Assembly (NCBI GenBank): GCA_045654685.1
Contig: JAZONV010000010.1
Location: forward strand, 1 to 64,000
DNA from: RGIG1828 sp045654685
GTDB taxonomy: Bacteria > Bacillota > Clostridia > UMGS1810
Direction of reading: 5' to 3'
Length of the DNA stretch: 64,000 nucleotides
Of this stretch, positions 34,343 through 42,563 are shown one piece after another. A program made the translations under genes and the position numbers. Within the stretch, counting starts at the first letter, position 1, and each line of letters starts with the position of its first letter. Below the pieces are notes generated by a model that did no database searches, had not been told where the DNA came from, and saw only the letters and a program-made list of their open reading frames with translations.

Positions 34343-35659
34343 ATGAATTATCTGGTAGGTCTTGACATCGGAACATCTTCCGTTAAGGGAGTTCTCCTTT
34401 CGGTTTCAGGCGAAACAAAAAAATGTATAACAAAAAAACATAATTATTGCACCATGGAAGAATTGAAAGTCCTTGATGCAGATGAGTTTTGTCAAAATTG
34501 CTTTGATGTTTTAAGAGAATTGAAAAGTGAACTTGAAACAGAGGATAAAATTCTTGCAATTTGTTCATCGGGTGCTGGCGGGAACACAATGTTTTTAAAA
34601 AACGGTACCCCTATATCCCCCGTATACGGATGGCAAAACACCTTTGATGCGGAAAAGACAGAAAGAATTCTTTATAGCCTGAGTACAGAATATGTGTACG
34701 AAACCACAGGCTGGCCAAAACTTGCTTGTATGCCTCTTCCGCTGTTTGCATACATAAGAGAAAATCATCCCGGATTTATAGATGAATCGGATAAAATTTG
34801 TATGCACATTGAATATTTAAACTATCGTCTGACCGGAAACTGGGGAATCACCATGTCCATGGGTACAACCTTTAATCTCATAAATCACAAAGAAAAAGAT
34901 TATGATGAAAAGATACTATCAGTTCTTGGAATAGACAAAGGAAAACTTCCTCCCATTATGGAAAACTGCAAAGTTCTGGGACAAGTTTCGAAAAAGGCTT
35001 CACAAGGAACAGGAATAGACGAGGGAACTCCTGTTGTTCTGGGTTCCTTTGACCACCCAAGTGCCGCAAGGGGAGCAGGAGTCTTTAATGAAAATGAAAT
35101 TCTCATCTCCTGCGGAACTTCATGGGTAGTGTTTGTCCCCTTTTCAAAAAGAGAAGTTCCCATTTCCAAAAACATGCTGACAGATCCATATATGGCACCT
35201 GATGGTAACTGGTGCGGAATGAAGTCCCTTACTTCTGTTTCCGAAACCATCGACAAATACATGAAAAAATATCTTGGAGAGGTTACTTTTGAACAGTTGG
35301 ACGCACTTGCGGACAAAGCACCCCTTGGAGCAAACGGTCTCTTGCTTGGTGATGACACCGACACGAGCGGTTTTGAAAAAAGTGACATTGCAAGAGCCAT
35401 TATGGAATGCATTGCATTAAGGCTTGACGAATTTTTGAAAATCTATGCAAAAGATGCAAGGAAAATCCGTCTTGTGGGTGGCATCACAAAATCAAAGGTG
35501 TGGTGCAGAGTAATATCTGAAATAACCGGAGCCAAAGTGTCTGTTGTAAACGGAGAACATGCAGGTGCCGTGGGATCGGCAATCATGGCAGGTGTAGGTA
35601 TCGGTCTTTTTGAAAACGAGATTGAAGCATTTAATTCGATATACAGAAAGGAGAGATAA
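34343..35659 (+). CDS. FGGY-family carbohydrate kinase
   Basis: A 438-residue kinase of the xylulose/glycerol/gluconate kinase superfamily. The N-terminal phosphate loop is LVGLDIGTSSVKGVL, the substrate-domain segment is YGWQNTFDAEKTE, the second-domain ATP loop is ISCGTSWVVFVPF, and the C-terminal adenine-binding segment is IRLVGGITKSKVWCRVISEITG. FGGY enzymes phosphorylate sugars or polyols of three to seven carbons; the substrate cannot be read here, and 438 residues is short for the family (about 490-520). It is the first gene of a six-gene operon with gaps of 2-29 bases, which probably breaks down a modified sugar or cyclitol. Confidence 0.9.
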   Translation: MNYLVGLDIGTSSVKGVLLSVSGETKKCITKKHNYCTMEELKVLDADEFCQNCFDVLRELKSELETEDKILAICSSGAGGNTMFLKNGTPISPVYGWQNTFDAEKTERILYSLSTEYVYETTGWPKLACMPLPLFAYIRENHPGFIDESDKICMHIEYLNYRLTGNWGITMSMGTTFNLINHKEKDYDEKILSVLGIDKGKLPPIMENCKVLGQVSKKASQGTGIDEGTPVVLGSFDHPSAARGAGVFNENEILISCGTSWVVFVPFSKREVPISKNMLTDPYMAPDGNWCGMKSLTSVSETIDKYMKKYLGEVTFEQLDALADKAPLGANGLLLGDDTDTSGFEKSDIARAIMECIALRLDEFLKIYAKDARKIRLVGGITKSKVWCRVISEITGAKVSVVNGEHAGAVGSAIMAGVGIGLFENEIEAFNSIYRKER

Positions 35660-35661
35660 AA

Positions 35662-36666
35662 ATGTTTGGTTATGAAGCAAGCGAATATGACAAAAAGGTT
35701 TATGAAGAAGAATTAAAAGACTTTTTACCCGACAAGATAATTGATACACACACTCATGTGTTCAAAGAGGGATTCAATACAAACTCCGCCACCTGGGTAG
35801 GCAAAGTTATGGATGAGTGTACCTATGAAAATCTCACTCAGACATTTCTTGATATGCTTCCCGGCAAAAAACTTAAAGCAGTTATGATGGCTTTGCCAAC
35901 CAAAGACCATGAGATAGGTAATGCCTACATTGAAGAATGCATAAAGAAAGGCGGAACAGGGCTTTTCTGCACAAAATATAACACAACTCTTGCGGCAATA
36001 GAAGAGGCAATCACCAAAAGAGGCTTTAAGGGAATTAAGCCCTATCCAAACAATCGTCCTGACTACATACCCCTTAATGAAGTTAGAATTTTTGATTTTC
36101 TTCCCCATGAACATCTTAGGCTTTTAAATGACCTTGGTGCAGTGGCAACTCTTCACATGGGCAGAGATATGAGACTGAAAGACCCGGTAAACATTGCCCA
36201 GCTTATGGAGATTGAAGAAAAATATCCAAACTTAAAACTCATAGTGGCACACATCGGAAGAGCATATTCACCCGAAGACATCGGTGATGCATTTGAAACC
36301 TTAAAGCACACCAAAAATATGATGTTTGACTTTTGTGCGAACACACTCTCTGAAGCAATGGAGGAATGTCTTAAGGCAGTTGGTCCGAAGCGTATTATGT
36401 ATGGAACAGATATGCCCGTAACCAAAATGCGTATGAGAAGAATTTCTGAAAACGGTATCTACAAAAACATTGTTCCCAAAGGTCTCTATGGTGATGTTTC
36501 AGGTGATATCCATATGCTTGAGACCGAAAATGAAGAACTAACCTGCTTTTTGTATGAAGAGCTTCGTGCCTTCAAAAAAGCAGCCGAAAATCTTAAGCTT
36601 ACCAAAGAAGACATCAACGACGTTTTCTATGGTAATGCAAGCAAAGTTTTTGGAATTGAATTTTAA
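35662..36666 (+). CDS. Amidohydrolase-family (PF04909) hydrolase, possible lactonase
   Basis: A 334-residue metal-dependent TIM-barrel enzyme. Metal ligands appear as IDTHTHVF near residue 30, His of TLHMGRDM, His of LIVAHIGR and the Asp of MYGTDMP; the end NDVFYGNASKVFGI is the usual C-terminus of amidohydrolase-2 proteins. Members hydrolyse lactones, decarboxylate, or cleave C-C or C-N bonds. Beside a dehydrogenase that may make a lactone, lactone hydrolysis is plausible (inference). It starts 2 bases after the kinase stop behind AAAGGAGAG, so the pair is likely coupled. Confidence 0.88.
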   Translation: MFGYEASEYDKKVYEEELKDFLPDKIIDTHTHVFKEGFNTNSATWVGKVMDECTYENLTQTFLDMLPGKKLKAVMMALPTKDHEIGNAYIEECIKKGGTGLFCTKYNTTLAAIEEAITKRGFKGIKPYPNNRPDYIPLNEVRIFDFLPHEHLRLLNDLGAVATLHMGRDMRLKDPVNIAQLMEIEEKYPNLKLIVAHIGRAYSPEDIGDAFETLKHTKNMMFDFCANTLSEAMEECLKAVGPKRIMYGTDMPVTKMRMRRISENGIYKNIVPKGLYGDVSGDIHMLETENEELTCFLYEELRAFKKAAENLKLTKEDINDVFYGNASKVFGIEF

Positions 36667-36684
36667 TTTTGGGAGGACAAATTT

Positions 36685-38043
36685 ATGAAAATAGGACTTT
36701 TACCACTATACATATCACTCTATAGTGATGTACTTCGCAAACGTCTTGAGCCTTTTTATGAAAAAATCGCAAAAATGCTGCAAGACAGAGGCATTGAGGT
36801 TGTAACACATGAATTCTGTATGGAAGAGCCTCATTTTGAAGATGCCATTGCAAAGTTTGAAAATGAAGACTGCGACGCAATCGTAACTCTTCATATGGCA
36901 TATTCACCCGGTTTGAACTCATCTGAGGCACTAAAGAATACTAAGTTACCCATCATAATTTGCGACACAACTGAAACATTCGACTTTTCCGATGAGCAAG
37001 CTCCTTCGGAAATTTCCTATTGTCACGGCATTCACGGTGTTATGGATATGTGCAATCTCTTAAAGAAAAATGGCAAGACATATGCAATTGCCGCAGGTCA
37101 CTACACCGAAAGCGATGTCATAGACAGAGTTGTGGGCCTGGTCAGAGCTGCTAAAAGTGCCAAATCCCTTAATGGTTCAAATGTTGGAAGCATTGGTGGC
37201 TATTTTGACGGTATGGGTGATTTCAGGGTTGAAGATTCAAGAATGAAAGAAATCTTTGGTGTTGAAACCATATATCCCGAAAATGGTGAGCTTGCCTCTC
37301 TGGCATCTTCTATCACCGAGGAAGAAATTGCAAATGAAATGGAGCGAAACAAAAAGGATTTCGAACTTGTACCCGAGCTTGACCATAACACTCACAAAAC
37401 TTCGGTTAAAGCAGACCTTACTGTTAAAAAATGGATTGAAAAAAGAAAGCTTCAGGCTTTTACAATAAATTTCAGAAATCTTGGTGATCTTGACACTATG
37501 CCTTTTAACTCTGTTGGCAGGGCAATGTCTGAACAAATCGGCTATGCCGGTGAGGGTGACACCTTAACTGCAGCATTCACCGGAGCACTCCTTCAGGGCT
37601 ATGAGGAAACCTCATTCATTGAAATTTTCTGCCCTGACTGGAAAAACAACACTCTTTTCATCAGCCATATGGGTGAAATGAACTACAGAGTTGCAGACAA
37701 AAAAATTGAATTTGGCGAACACAAATTTGGCTACGGAAAAGGTATAAATCCCGTTGTGGGAACTGCTGCATTCAAGCCCGGTGAGGCAGTGTTTGTAAAC
37801 ATTTTTGAAGACCAAAGCGGTTTTAATGCGCTTCTTGCACCTGTAAATGTTATTCAGGAGAAAACAGACTCCTTCTTCAAAAAGGTGAGGGGATGGCTAG
37901 ACTTTGGGATGCCAATTTCTGAGGCTCTTGAAAAAATAAGTATCCATGGTGCAACCCACCATAGTATTTTGGTTTATGGCACAACGATTTCCGAAATGGA
38001 ATTTTTTGCAAAACTTGTGGGTATTAAACCTGTTAATCTGTGA
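36685..38043 (+). CDS. L-fucose/L-arabinose isomerase-superfamily protein
   Basis: A 452-residue protein. The N-terminal Rossmann-like part (KIGLLPLYISLYSD, then DCDAIVTLHMAYSPG and CHGIHGVMDMCNLL) and the pattern GSIGGYFDGMGDFRV resemble FucI/AraA-type isomerases. In that superfamily, Glu and His residues in the central and C-terminal domains bind Mn for aldose-ketose conversion; THHSILVYG near the C-terminus could supply a His ligand. It is divergent from true AraA and FucI, so the substrate is probably not arabinose or fucose. GGGAGG precedes the start. Confidence 0.8.
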   Translation: MKIGLLPLYISLYSDVLRKRLEPFYEKIAKMLQDRGIEVVTHEFCMEEPHFEDAIAKFENEDCDAIVTLHMAYSPGLNSSEALKNTKLPIIICDTTETFDFSDEQAPSEISYCHGIHGVMDMCNLLKKNGKTYAIAAGHYTESDVIDRVVGLVRAAKSAKSLNGSNVGSIGGYFDGMGDFRVEDSRMKEIFGVETIYPENGELASLASSITEEEIANEMERNKKDFELVPELDHNTHKTSVKADLTVKKWIEKRKLQAFTINFRNLGDLDTMPFNSVGRAMSEQIGYAGEGDTLTAAFTGALLQGYEETSFIEIFCPDWKNNTLFISHMGEMNYRVADKKIEFGEHKFGYGKGINPVVGTAAFKPGEAVFVNIFEDQSGFNALLAPVNVIQEKTDSFFKKVRGWLDFGMPISEALEKISIHGATHHSILVYGTTISEMEFFAKLVGIKPVNL

Positions 38044-38067
38044 TTTTGAAATTATGAGGAGATAATA

Positions 38068-39198
38068 ATGAAAACAATTAAATTCGGAATTATAGGCTGT
38101 GGTCTCATGGGCAAGGAATTTGCCGGAGCAGTCGGCAGATGGTATCATCTTGAAGATGAATGTGCAAGACCTGAAATCATAGCACTTTGTGACACAAACG
38201 AAGCATCACTTCAGTGGTTTAAAGATAAAATTTCCACAGTTAAATACACCTACACCGATTACCGTGAACTTTTGAAGAATGATGAAATCGATGCGGTGTA
38301 CTGTGCAGTTCCCCATGTTCTTCATGGTCAGATTTATGTTGACATAATCGAATCAGGAAAACATTTTATGGGTGAAAAACCTTTTGGTATGGACAAAGAG
38401 CAAAATGATAAGATTTTAGAAGCAGTAAGACGTCATCCTGAATCAGTTGTAAGATGTGCAGGGGAATTTCCTTTCTATCCTGCCTGTCAGATGATAATTG
38501 ACTATGTAAAGTCCGGAAAAACAGGAAGAATTCTTGAAGTTAAGGCAGGATTTTGCCATTCAAGTGATATGAACACTCAAAAGCCTATCAACTGGAAAAG
38601 AATGATTGACTTAAACGGTGAGTACGGTTGTATGGGTGACCTTGGTCTTCATGCAGAGCACATTCCGTTCCGTATGGGTTGGATTCCTGAAAATGTTTGT
38701 GCAAAACTCTCTAACTATGTTACCGAGCGTCCTGACGGAAAAGGCGGCATGGCAAAATGCGAAACATGGGACAATGCAATTTTAATGTGTGATACCAAAG
38801 ATGCTGACGGCAATAAGTTCCCCATCACCTTTGAAATGAAGCGTATGCAGCCCGGTGCTACCAATGACTGGTATCTTGAAATTTACGGTATGGATATGTC
38901 ACTGAAGTTCTCAACTTCCGATCCCAATGCCTTCTACTATACTCAGGCTGTTGGTTCAGAACAGGCTTGGTCAAGACTGGTTGTTGGCAATAAACCTCAG
39001 TTCCAGACAGCAACCGGCTCAATTTTTGAATTTGGATTTACCGATGCAATATTGCAGATGTGGGCGGCTTTCATCTATGAAATAGAAGGCAGAGAGGTTG
39101 CTTTTGGATGTTGCACACCCGAGGAAACAATTCTTTCTCACAAACTTCACACTGCGGCACTATTGTCAGAAAAAAATAAAACAATCGTAAATCTTTAA
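38068..39198 (+). CDS. Gfo/Idh/MocA-family oxidoreductase
   Basis: A 376-residue NAD(P)-dependent dehydrogenase. The Rossmann motif is FGIIGCGLMGKEFAGA at residues 5-20, and the family motif GEKPFGMD (Glu-Lys-Pro, catalytic Lys) is near residue 105. A beta-sheet substrate domain follows, with GDLGLHAEHIPFRMG carrying the conserved His. Such enzymes oxidise sugars, inositols or amino-sugars. In this operon it probably oxidises the imported compound or an intermediate before or after transamination. RBS GAGGAG. It lies 24 bases after the isomerase. Confidence 0.92.
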   Translation: MKTIKFGIIGCGLMGKEFAGAVGRWYHLEDECARPEIIALCDTNEASLQWFKDKISTVKYTYTDYRELLKNDEIDAVYCAVPHVLHGQIYVDIIESGKHFMGEKPFGMDKEQNDKILEAVRRHPESVVRCAGEFPFYPACQMIIDYVKSGKTGRILEVKAGFCHSSDMNTQKPINWKRMIDLNGEYGCMGDLGLHAEHIPFRMGWIPENVCAKLSNYVTERPDGKGGMAKCETWDNAILMCDTKDADGNKFPITFEMKRMQPGATNDWYLEIYGMDMSLKFSTSDPNAFYYTQAVGSEQAWSRLVVGNKPQFQTATGSIFEFGFTDAILQMWAAFIYEIEGREVAFGCCTPEETILSHKLHTAALLSEKNKTIVNL

Positions 39199-39213
39199 AA
39201 GGAGGAAGAGACT

Positions 39214-40764
39214 ATGTTAAAAAACATTACACGTTCCTTAAGAGACCTTCTTGGTTCTGAATATATGGAGGCAGTAAAATCTGTAGCCGTGAATATATAT
39301 GGTATGGACAGCGCAGAGGCAGACAGGCTCATTGACGAAAAGGTTGACTTTTTTCCCGAGGACTATATTGCCCGTATGCGTGACATGGCAAAAAAGACCG
39401 GCGAAAAAGTTGTGGCAGGATTTGAAAATTCTCTTATCGGTGCTCCCACCGAAAGTTACCGAAAGGCAGCACATTCTAATGCCGCACCGATAGGTGGAAT
39501 AGGTTGCACCCGTGTGGGTGAGGATGGCAGGGCATACTTGATTGCCAAAAGTGAACACTATCACTCATCTCTCGGTCACAACTTCCCGGGATATAAGCTT
39601 ATCACAAATGCAAGAAAACTCGGCATCTTAAATGCCACTCACAATAACACCAGAGGCTACATAACCCGTCTTGCAGAAAGCCGTCTCATTGCAGTTGCAA
39701 ACGGTGTGGAAGAAAACAGTGCAAAGCACAAGGAAATTCTTTCATCAAAAGAACCTCATGTTTTAAACAGAATAATCAACCTTGAAACAGGCTCTCTTGC
39801 AGTTGAAGCCGGTATCAAAATGATGCTTGCCCGTTTCTACCGTCTTGACGAATCCTTTGGCTCTCCAAAATATGACGGAAAAATCCCTGTATTTCTTGTT
39901 ATGGAAGACAACAAGGAAGGTTTCACCGCAAACTATCACGGTACAACCGTAATTGCTCAGACACTTCGCGGAATGTGGCCCGAATTCTACGGCAAATGTG
40001 TAGAGAATGATATATACAAAGTTGTCAGCGTTAAGAAAAATGACCTTGCAGACTTTGAAGCAAAAATAAAGGAATATAACTCAGGTAAATACAAAACAGC
40101 AGGCTTTTTGCACGAAATTATCCTGATGAACTACTCAGGTATCCGCCTGACAAAAGAATTTTTGCAAGGAGCCTACAAGTTCTGCCGTGAAACTGACACT
40201 TTCACTCTTTGTGACGAAATTCAGTCCTGCATGTGGTATGACGGAATGTTCCTTTTCAGACAATATGGTCTCAATCCTGATTTCTCAATAATAGGAAAAG
40301 GATTCCCCGGCGGTGAATATCCTGCAAGCAAAATCATCACAACTTATGAAACGGATATTTTAAATCAGTTCGGTGCCCTGGTAACCAACGGTCAGGAAGA
40401 GCTTGCAAGCCTTGCTTATCTCATAACAATGGAATTTGCCGGAGCAAACGGCAAAGAAATCACCGAAATGGGTGAGAAAATCGAAAAGGGAATTGCAGAC
40501 ATTGCAAAAGACTTCCCCAAAGTGGTTGAAAAGCCGGACGGTCTCGGCCATCTTGCGGCAATTCATTTCTACTCTGTAGAAACTGCGGCACAGTTCACAA
40601 AACTCATAAACGACGAGTGCGTTGACATCAGTGCCCAGCTCTACAAGGCGGATTGCCCTCCCGGAGCCCTCATCAAACCCCCTCTCATTGCAGATGAGGT
40701 TGTGATTGATGTTATGCTTGAAAAAATAAGACAATGTCTTGAAAGCCTTGATAATAACAAGTAG
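39214..40764 (+). CDS. Class III pyridoxal-phosphate aminotransferase
   Basis: A 516-residue fold-type I PLP enzyme, somewhat longer than the usual 420-460, with an N-terminal helical extension of about 80 residues. Recognisable motifs: GHNFPGYKLITNARKLG, NLETGSLAVEAGIKM, the Asp of LCDEIQSCMWYDGMF that pairs with the PLP pyridine nitrogen, and the Schiff-base lysine K362 in IIGKGFPGGEYP. The amino donor and acceptor are unknown. An aminotransferase in a sugar catabolic operon suggests removal of an amino group from an amino-sugar or aminocyclitol, or the reverse. AAGGAGG lies before the ATG. Confidence 0.9.
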   Translation: MLKNITRSLRDLLGSEYMEAVKSVAVNIYGMDSAEADRLIDEKVDFFPEDYIARMRDMAKKTGEKVVAGFENSLIGAPTESYRKAAHSNAAPIGGIGCTRVGEDGRAYLIAKSEHYHSSLGHNFPGYKLITNARKLGILNATHNNTRGYITRLAESRLIAVANGVEENSAKHKEILSSKEPHVLNRIINLETGSLAVEAGIKMMLARFYRLDESFGSPKYDGKIPVFLVMEDNKEGFTANYHGTTVIAQTLRGMWPEFYGKCVENDIYKVVSVKKNDLADFEAKIKEYNSGKYKTAGFLHEIILMNYSGIRLTKEFLQGAYKFCRETDTFTLCDEIQSCMWYDGMFLFRQYGLNPDFSIIGKGFPGGEYPASKIITTYETDILNQFGALVTNGQEELASLAYLITMEFAGANGKEITEMGEKIEKGIADIAKDFPKVVEKPDGLGHLAAIHFYSVETAAQFTKLINDECVDISAQLYKADCPPGALIKPPLIADEVVIDVMLEKIRQCLESLDNNK

Positions 40765-40793
40765 TTTTAAACACATACATGGATGGTGCAGAA

Positions 40794-42047
40794 ATGACTA
40801 AGTATTTAGAAGATAAAAAGGCAAGCCTTATACTGGTAGTTGTATGCTTTATAACATATACCGTTATTGCTCTCACAAGAAATGCCTATTCTGCGGCTAT
40901 TGCAGGAATAGTGGCTGAAGGATATTTCACTAAGTCCGATGCAGGAATTGTTGCTACAAGTTTTAGTATTACATACTGTATTTCTCAGATTATCGGAAGT
41001 TATTATGTTGACAGATTTTCGCCCTTTAAGATAATTTTGCTGGGTGCAGTGGTTACAATATTTGCAAATATTGCAATGTCTCTCAGCCCCACCTACTGGG
41101 TAATCTTCATTTCCCGCGGTGTATGTGGTGTTGCACAGTTCGGTATCTGGCCGGCACTGCTCAAAATTTTGTCAGAATATATAAACAAAGAACAACGACG
41201 TGCATGGAGATACATAATGCCCCTTGGTGTGACATTCGGCTATGTTATAAGTTATCTTGCCATAGCGGCTATCCCTGAGTGGAGAGGGATTTTTACTCTT
41301 TCCTACATATCACTTGCTGCTATGACCATAATTTTTGTAATTACAGCAGCATACGCACAAAAAAAGGCGGTTACTGTAGAAACTGAACCTGAAAAACCCG
41401 TTAATACTAAAAATGCAGAAAACGAAGAGAACACAGAGAGTATAGGAGTATTTAGATTATTGGCTTCAAGCGGTGCATTGATTCTTATGATACCAATATT
41501 TGCCCAGGCTCTTATAGGCAACGGAATCGGCAGCTGGATGCCCACCATGATAATGGAAAGCTATGATGTGTCGCCTGCTATTTCAAGTATTATGACTACA
41601 ATATCCACAGCCGCCAAATTTATAGCGGTAGTTTGGGTTATGATTTTTTATCCGAGAGTGATTAAGCAGCAAACAACAATGATGGGAATGCTTCTTGTTT
41701 TTGCAGTTCCATTCCTTGCTGCATCTATGTTTATCGGCAGAATACCGATGATTCTGGTGGTTATTTTCATTACGATAATCCAGACATTCAAAGGTTCAAT
41801 TCATCAGCTCAACACCGTGGAGATTCCAAGAGTATACACAAAATACAACAAAGCCGGGATGGTTGCAGGTCTTATAAACGCAGTGGGAACACTTGCAGGT
41901 GTCATATCAGGCTGGCTTTGGGGCTGGATGGCAGAGACATACACTTGGAATGTAATTATCACAGTATGGACAGTAATGGCACTTGTGTCTGCTTTGATTT
42001 GCTTTGCAGCAACGCCACTTTGGAAAAAATTTGTGGTGAAAGAATAA
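40794..42047 (+). CDS. Major facilitator superfamily transporter
   Basis: A 417-residue permease with 12 predicted transmembrane helices and a charged central loop (VETEPEKPVNTKNAENEENTE, cut here to its core) between helices 6 and 7. The first half contains RNAYSAAIAGIVAEGYFTKSD and GVCGVAQFGIWPALLKIL, resembling organophosphate/sugar-acid type MFS carriers. Being last in the operon, it is the likely importer of the pathway substrate. The start at 40794 has a weak GGATGG site; an ATG at 40779 adds five residues and has none. No ABC importer accompanies the operon. Confidence 0.88.
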   Translation: MTKYLEDKKASLILVVVCFITYTVIALTRNAYSAAIAGIVAEGYFTKSDAGIVATSFSITYCISQIIGSYYVDRFSPFKIILLGAVVTIFANIAMSLSPTYWVIFISRGVCGVAQFGIWPALLKILSEYINKEQRRAWRYIMPLGVTFGYVISYLAIAAIPEWRGIFTLSYISLAAMTIIFVITAAYAQKKAVTVETEPEKPVNTKNAENEENTESIGVFRLLASSGALILMIPIFAQALIGNGIGSWMPTMIMESYDVSPAISSIMTTISTAAKFIAVVWVMIFYPRVIKQQTTMMGMLLVFAVPFLAASMFIGRIPMILVVIFITIIQTFKGSIHQLNTVEIPRVYTKYNKAGMVAGLINAVGTLAGVISGWLWGWMAETYTWNVIITVWTVMALVSALICFAATPLWKKFVVKE

Positions 42048-42069
42048 AACAAAAACACTATCAGAAATC

Positions 42070-42098
42070 TTGACAAACAAAAAACATAATGATAAAAT
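42070..42098 (+). promoter_or_regulatory. Promoter of csoR-copA
   Basis: TTGACA at 42070-42075 and TAAAAT at 42093-42098, 17-bp spacer. It lies 22 bases after the MFS stop. Confidence 0.85.
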
Positions 42099-42100
42099 AA

Positions 42101-42121
42101 AAATACCCCCAAGGGGTATTT
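42101..42121 (+). promoter_or_regulatory. CsoR operator overlapping +1
   Basis: AAATACCCC, CAA, GGGGTATTT: a perfect 9-bp dyad of the TACCCC-GGGGTA type bound by CsoR repressors, placed directly after the -10 so that bound repressor blocks initiation. It also resembles a terminator hairpin with its following T-rich stretch and may double as one for the upstream MFS operon. Confidence 0.8.
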
Positions 42122-42131
42122 TTATTTTTTT

Positions 42132-42256
42132 ATATTGCCGTGCAAAATTTTTGAAAAGCATTGCTTTTCAAAATGCACATGGCTTAAGAAAAGCGAAAAT
42201 GCTTTGCACATCCGCCGCAAGGCGGAGCGGCGAAGCCGCTTTTCTTGAGGAGGAAC
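42132..42256. repeat. Dispersed repeat, copy B, in the csoR leader
   Basis: Related to 33990-34110. It contains two strong palindromes, TTTTGAAAAGC-ATT-GCTTTTCAAAA (42145-42170) and GCGGC-GAA-GCCGC (42227-42239), plus CCGCC-GCAA-GGCGG just before the latter. It ends in the csoR ribosome site. It is longer than a normal leader and probably folds strongly as RNA. Confidence 0.65.
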
Positions 42257-42259
42257 ATA

Positions 42260-42553
42260 ATGCCCGATTGCAAATGTAACAAAAAAGTACGAGCAGAGAA
42301 AGAAAAAAGACTTCTCATAAATCGTCTGAGTCGTATTGAAGGTCAGATCAGAGGAATAAAAACCATGGTGGATGAAAATGCTTATTGTGTTGACATCTTA
42401 AATCAGGTCAGTGCCGTAAGCAGTGCTTTAAACTCATTTAGCAAAGAACTTTTATCTGAACATATAAAAAGTTGTGTTGCAGAGGATATAAAGGACGGTA
42501 ATACCGAGAAAATAGATGAACTTACCCAAATGCTCAAAAAGTTTATGAAATGA
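42260..42553 (+). CDS. csoR: Copper-sensing repressor CsoR
   Basis: A 97-residue all-helical DUF156 repressor. NRLSRIEGQIRGIKTMV is the family's first helix with DNA-binding Arg residues. Cu(I) ligands C43, H68 and C72 keep exactly the spacing of the Mycobacterium tuberculosis sensor (Cys-x24-His-x3-Cys), so copper specificity is likely. An extra N-terminal CKC could bind metal. ATG 42260 follows GAGGAGG. A CsoR-type operator sits at the promoter and copA follows 10 bases after the stop, giving the standard autoregulated copper-export unit. Confidence 0.95.
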   Translation: MPDCKCNKKVRAEKEKRLLINRLSRIEGQIRGIKTMVDENAYCVDILNQVSAVSSALNSFSKELLSEHIKSCVAEDIKDGNTEKIDELTQMLKKFMK

Positions 42554-42563
42554 GGTATGCCAT

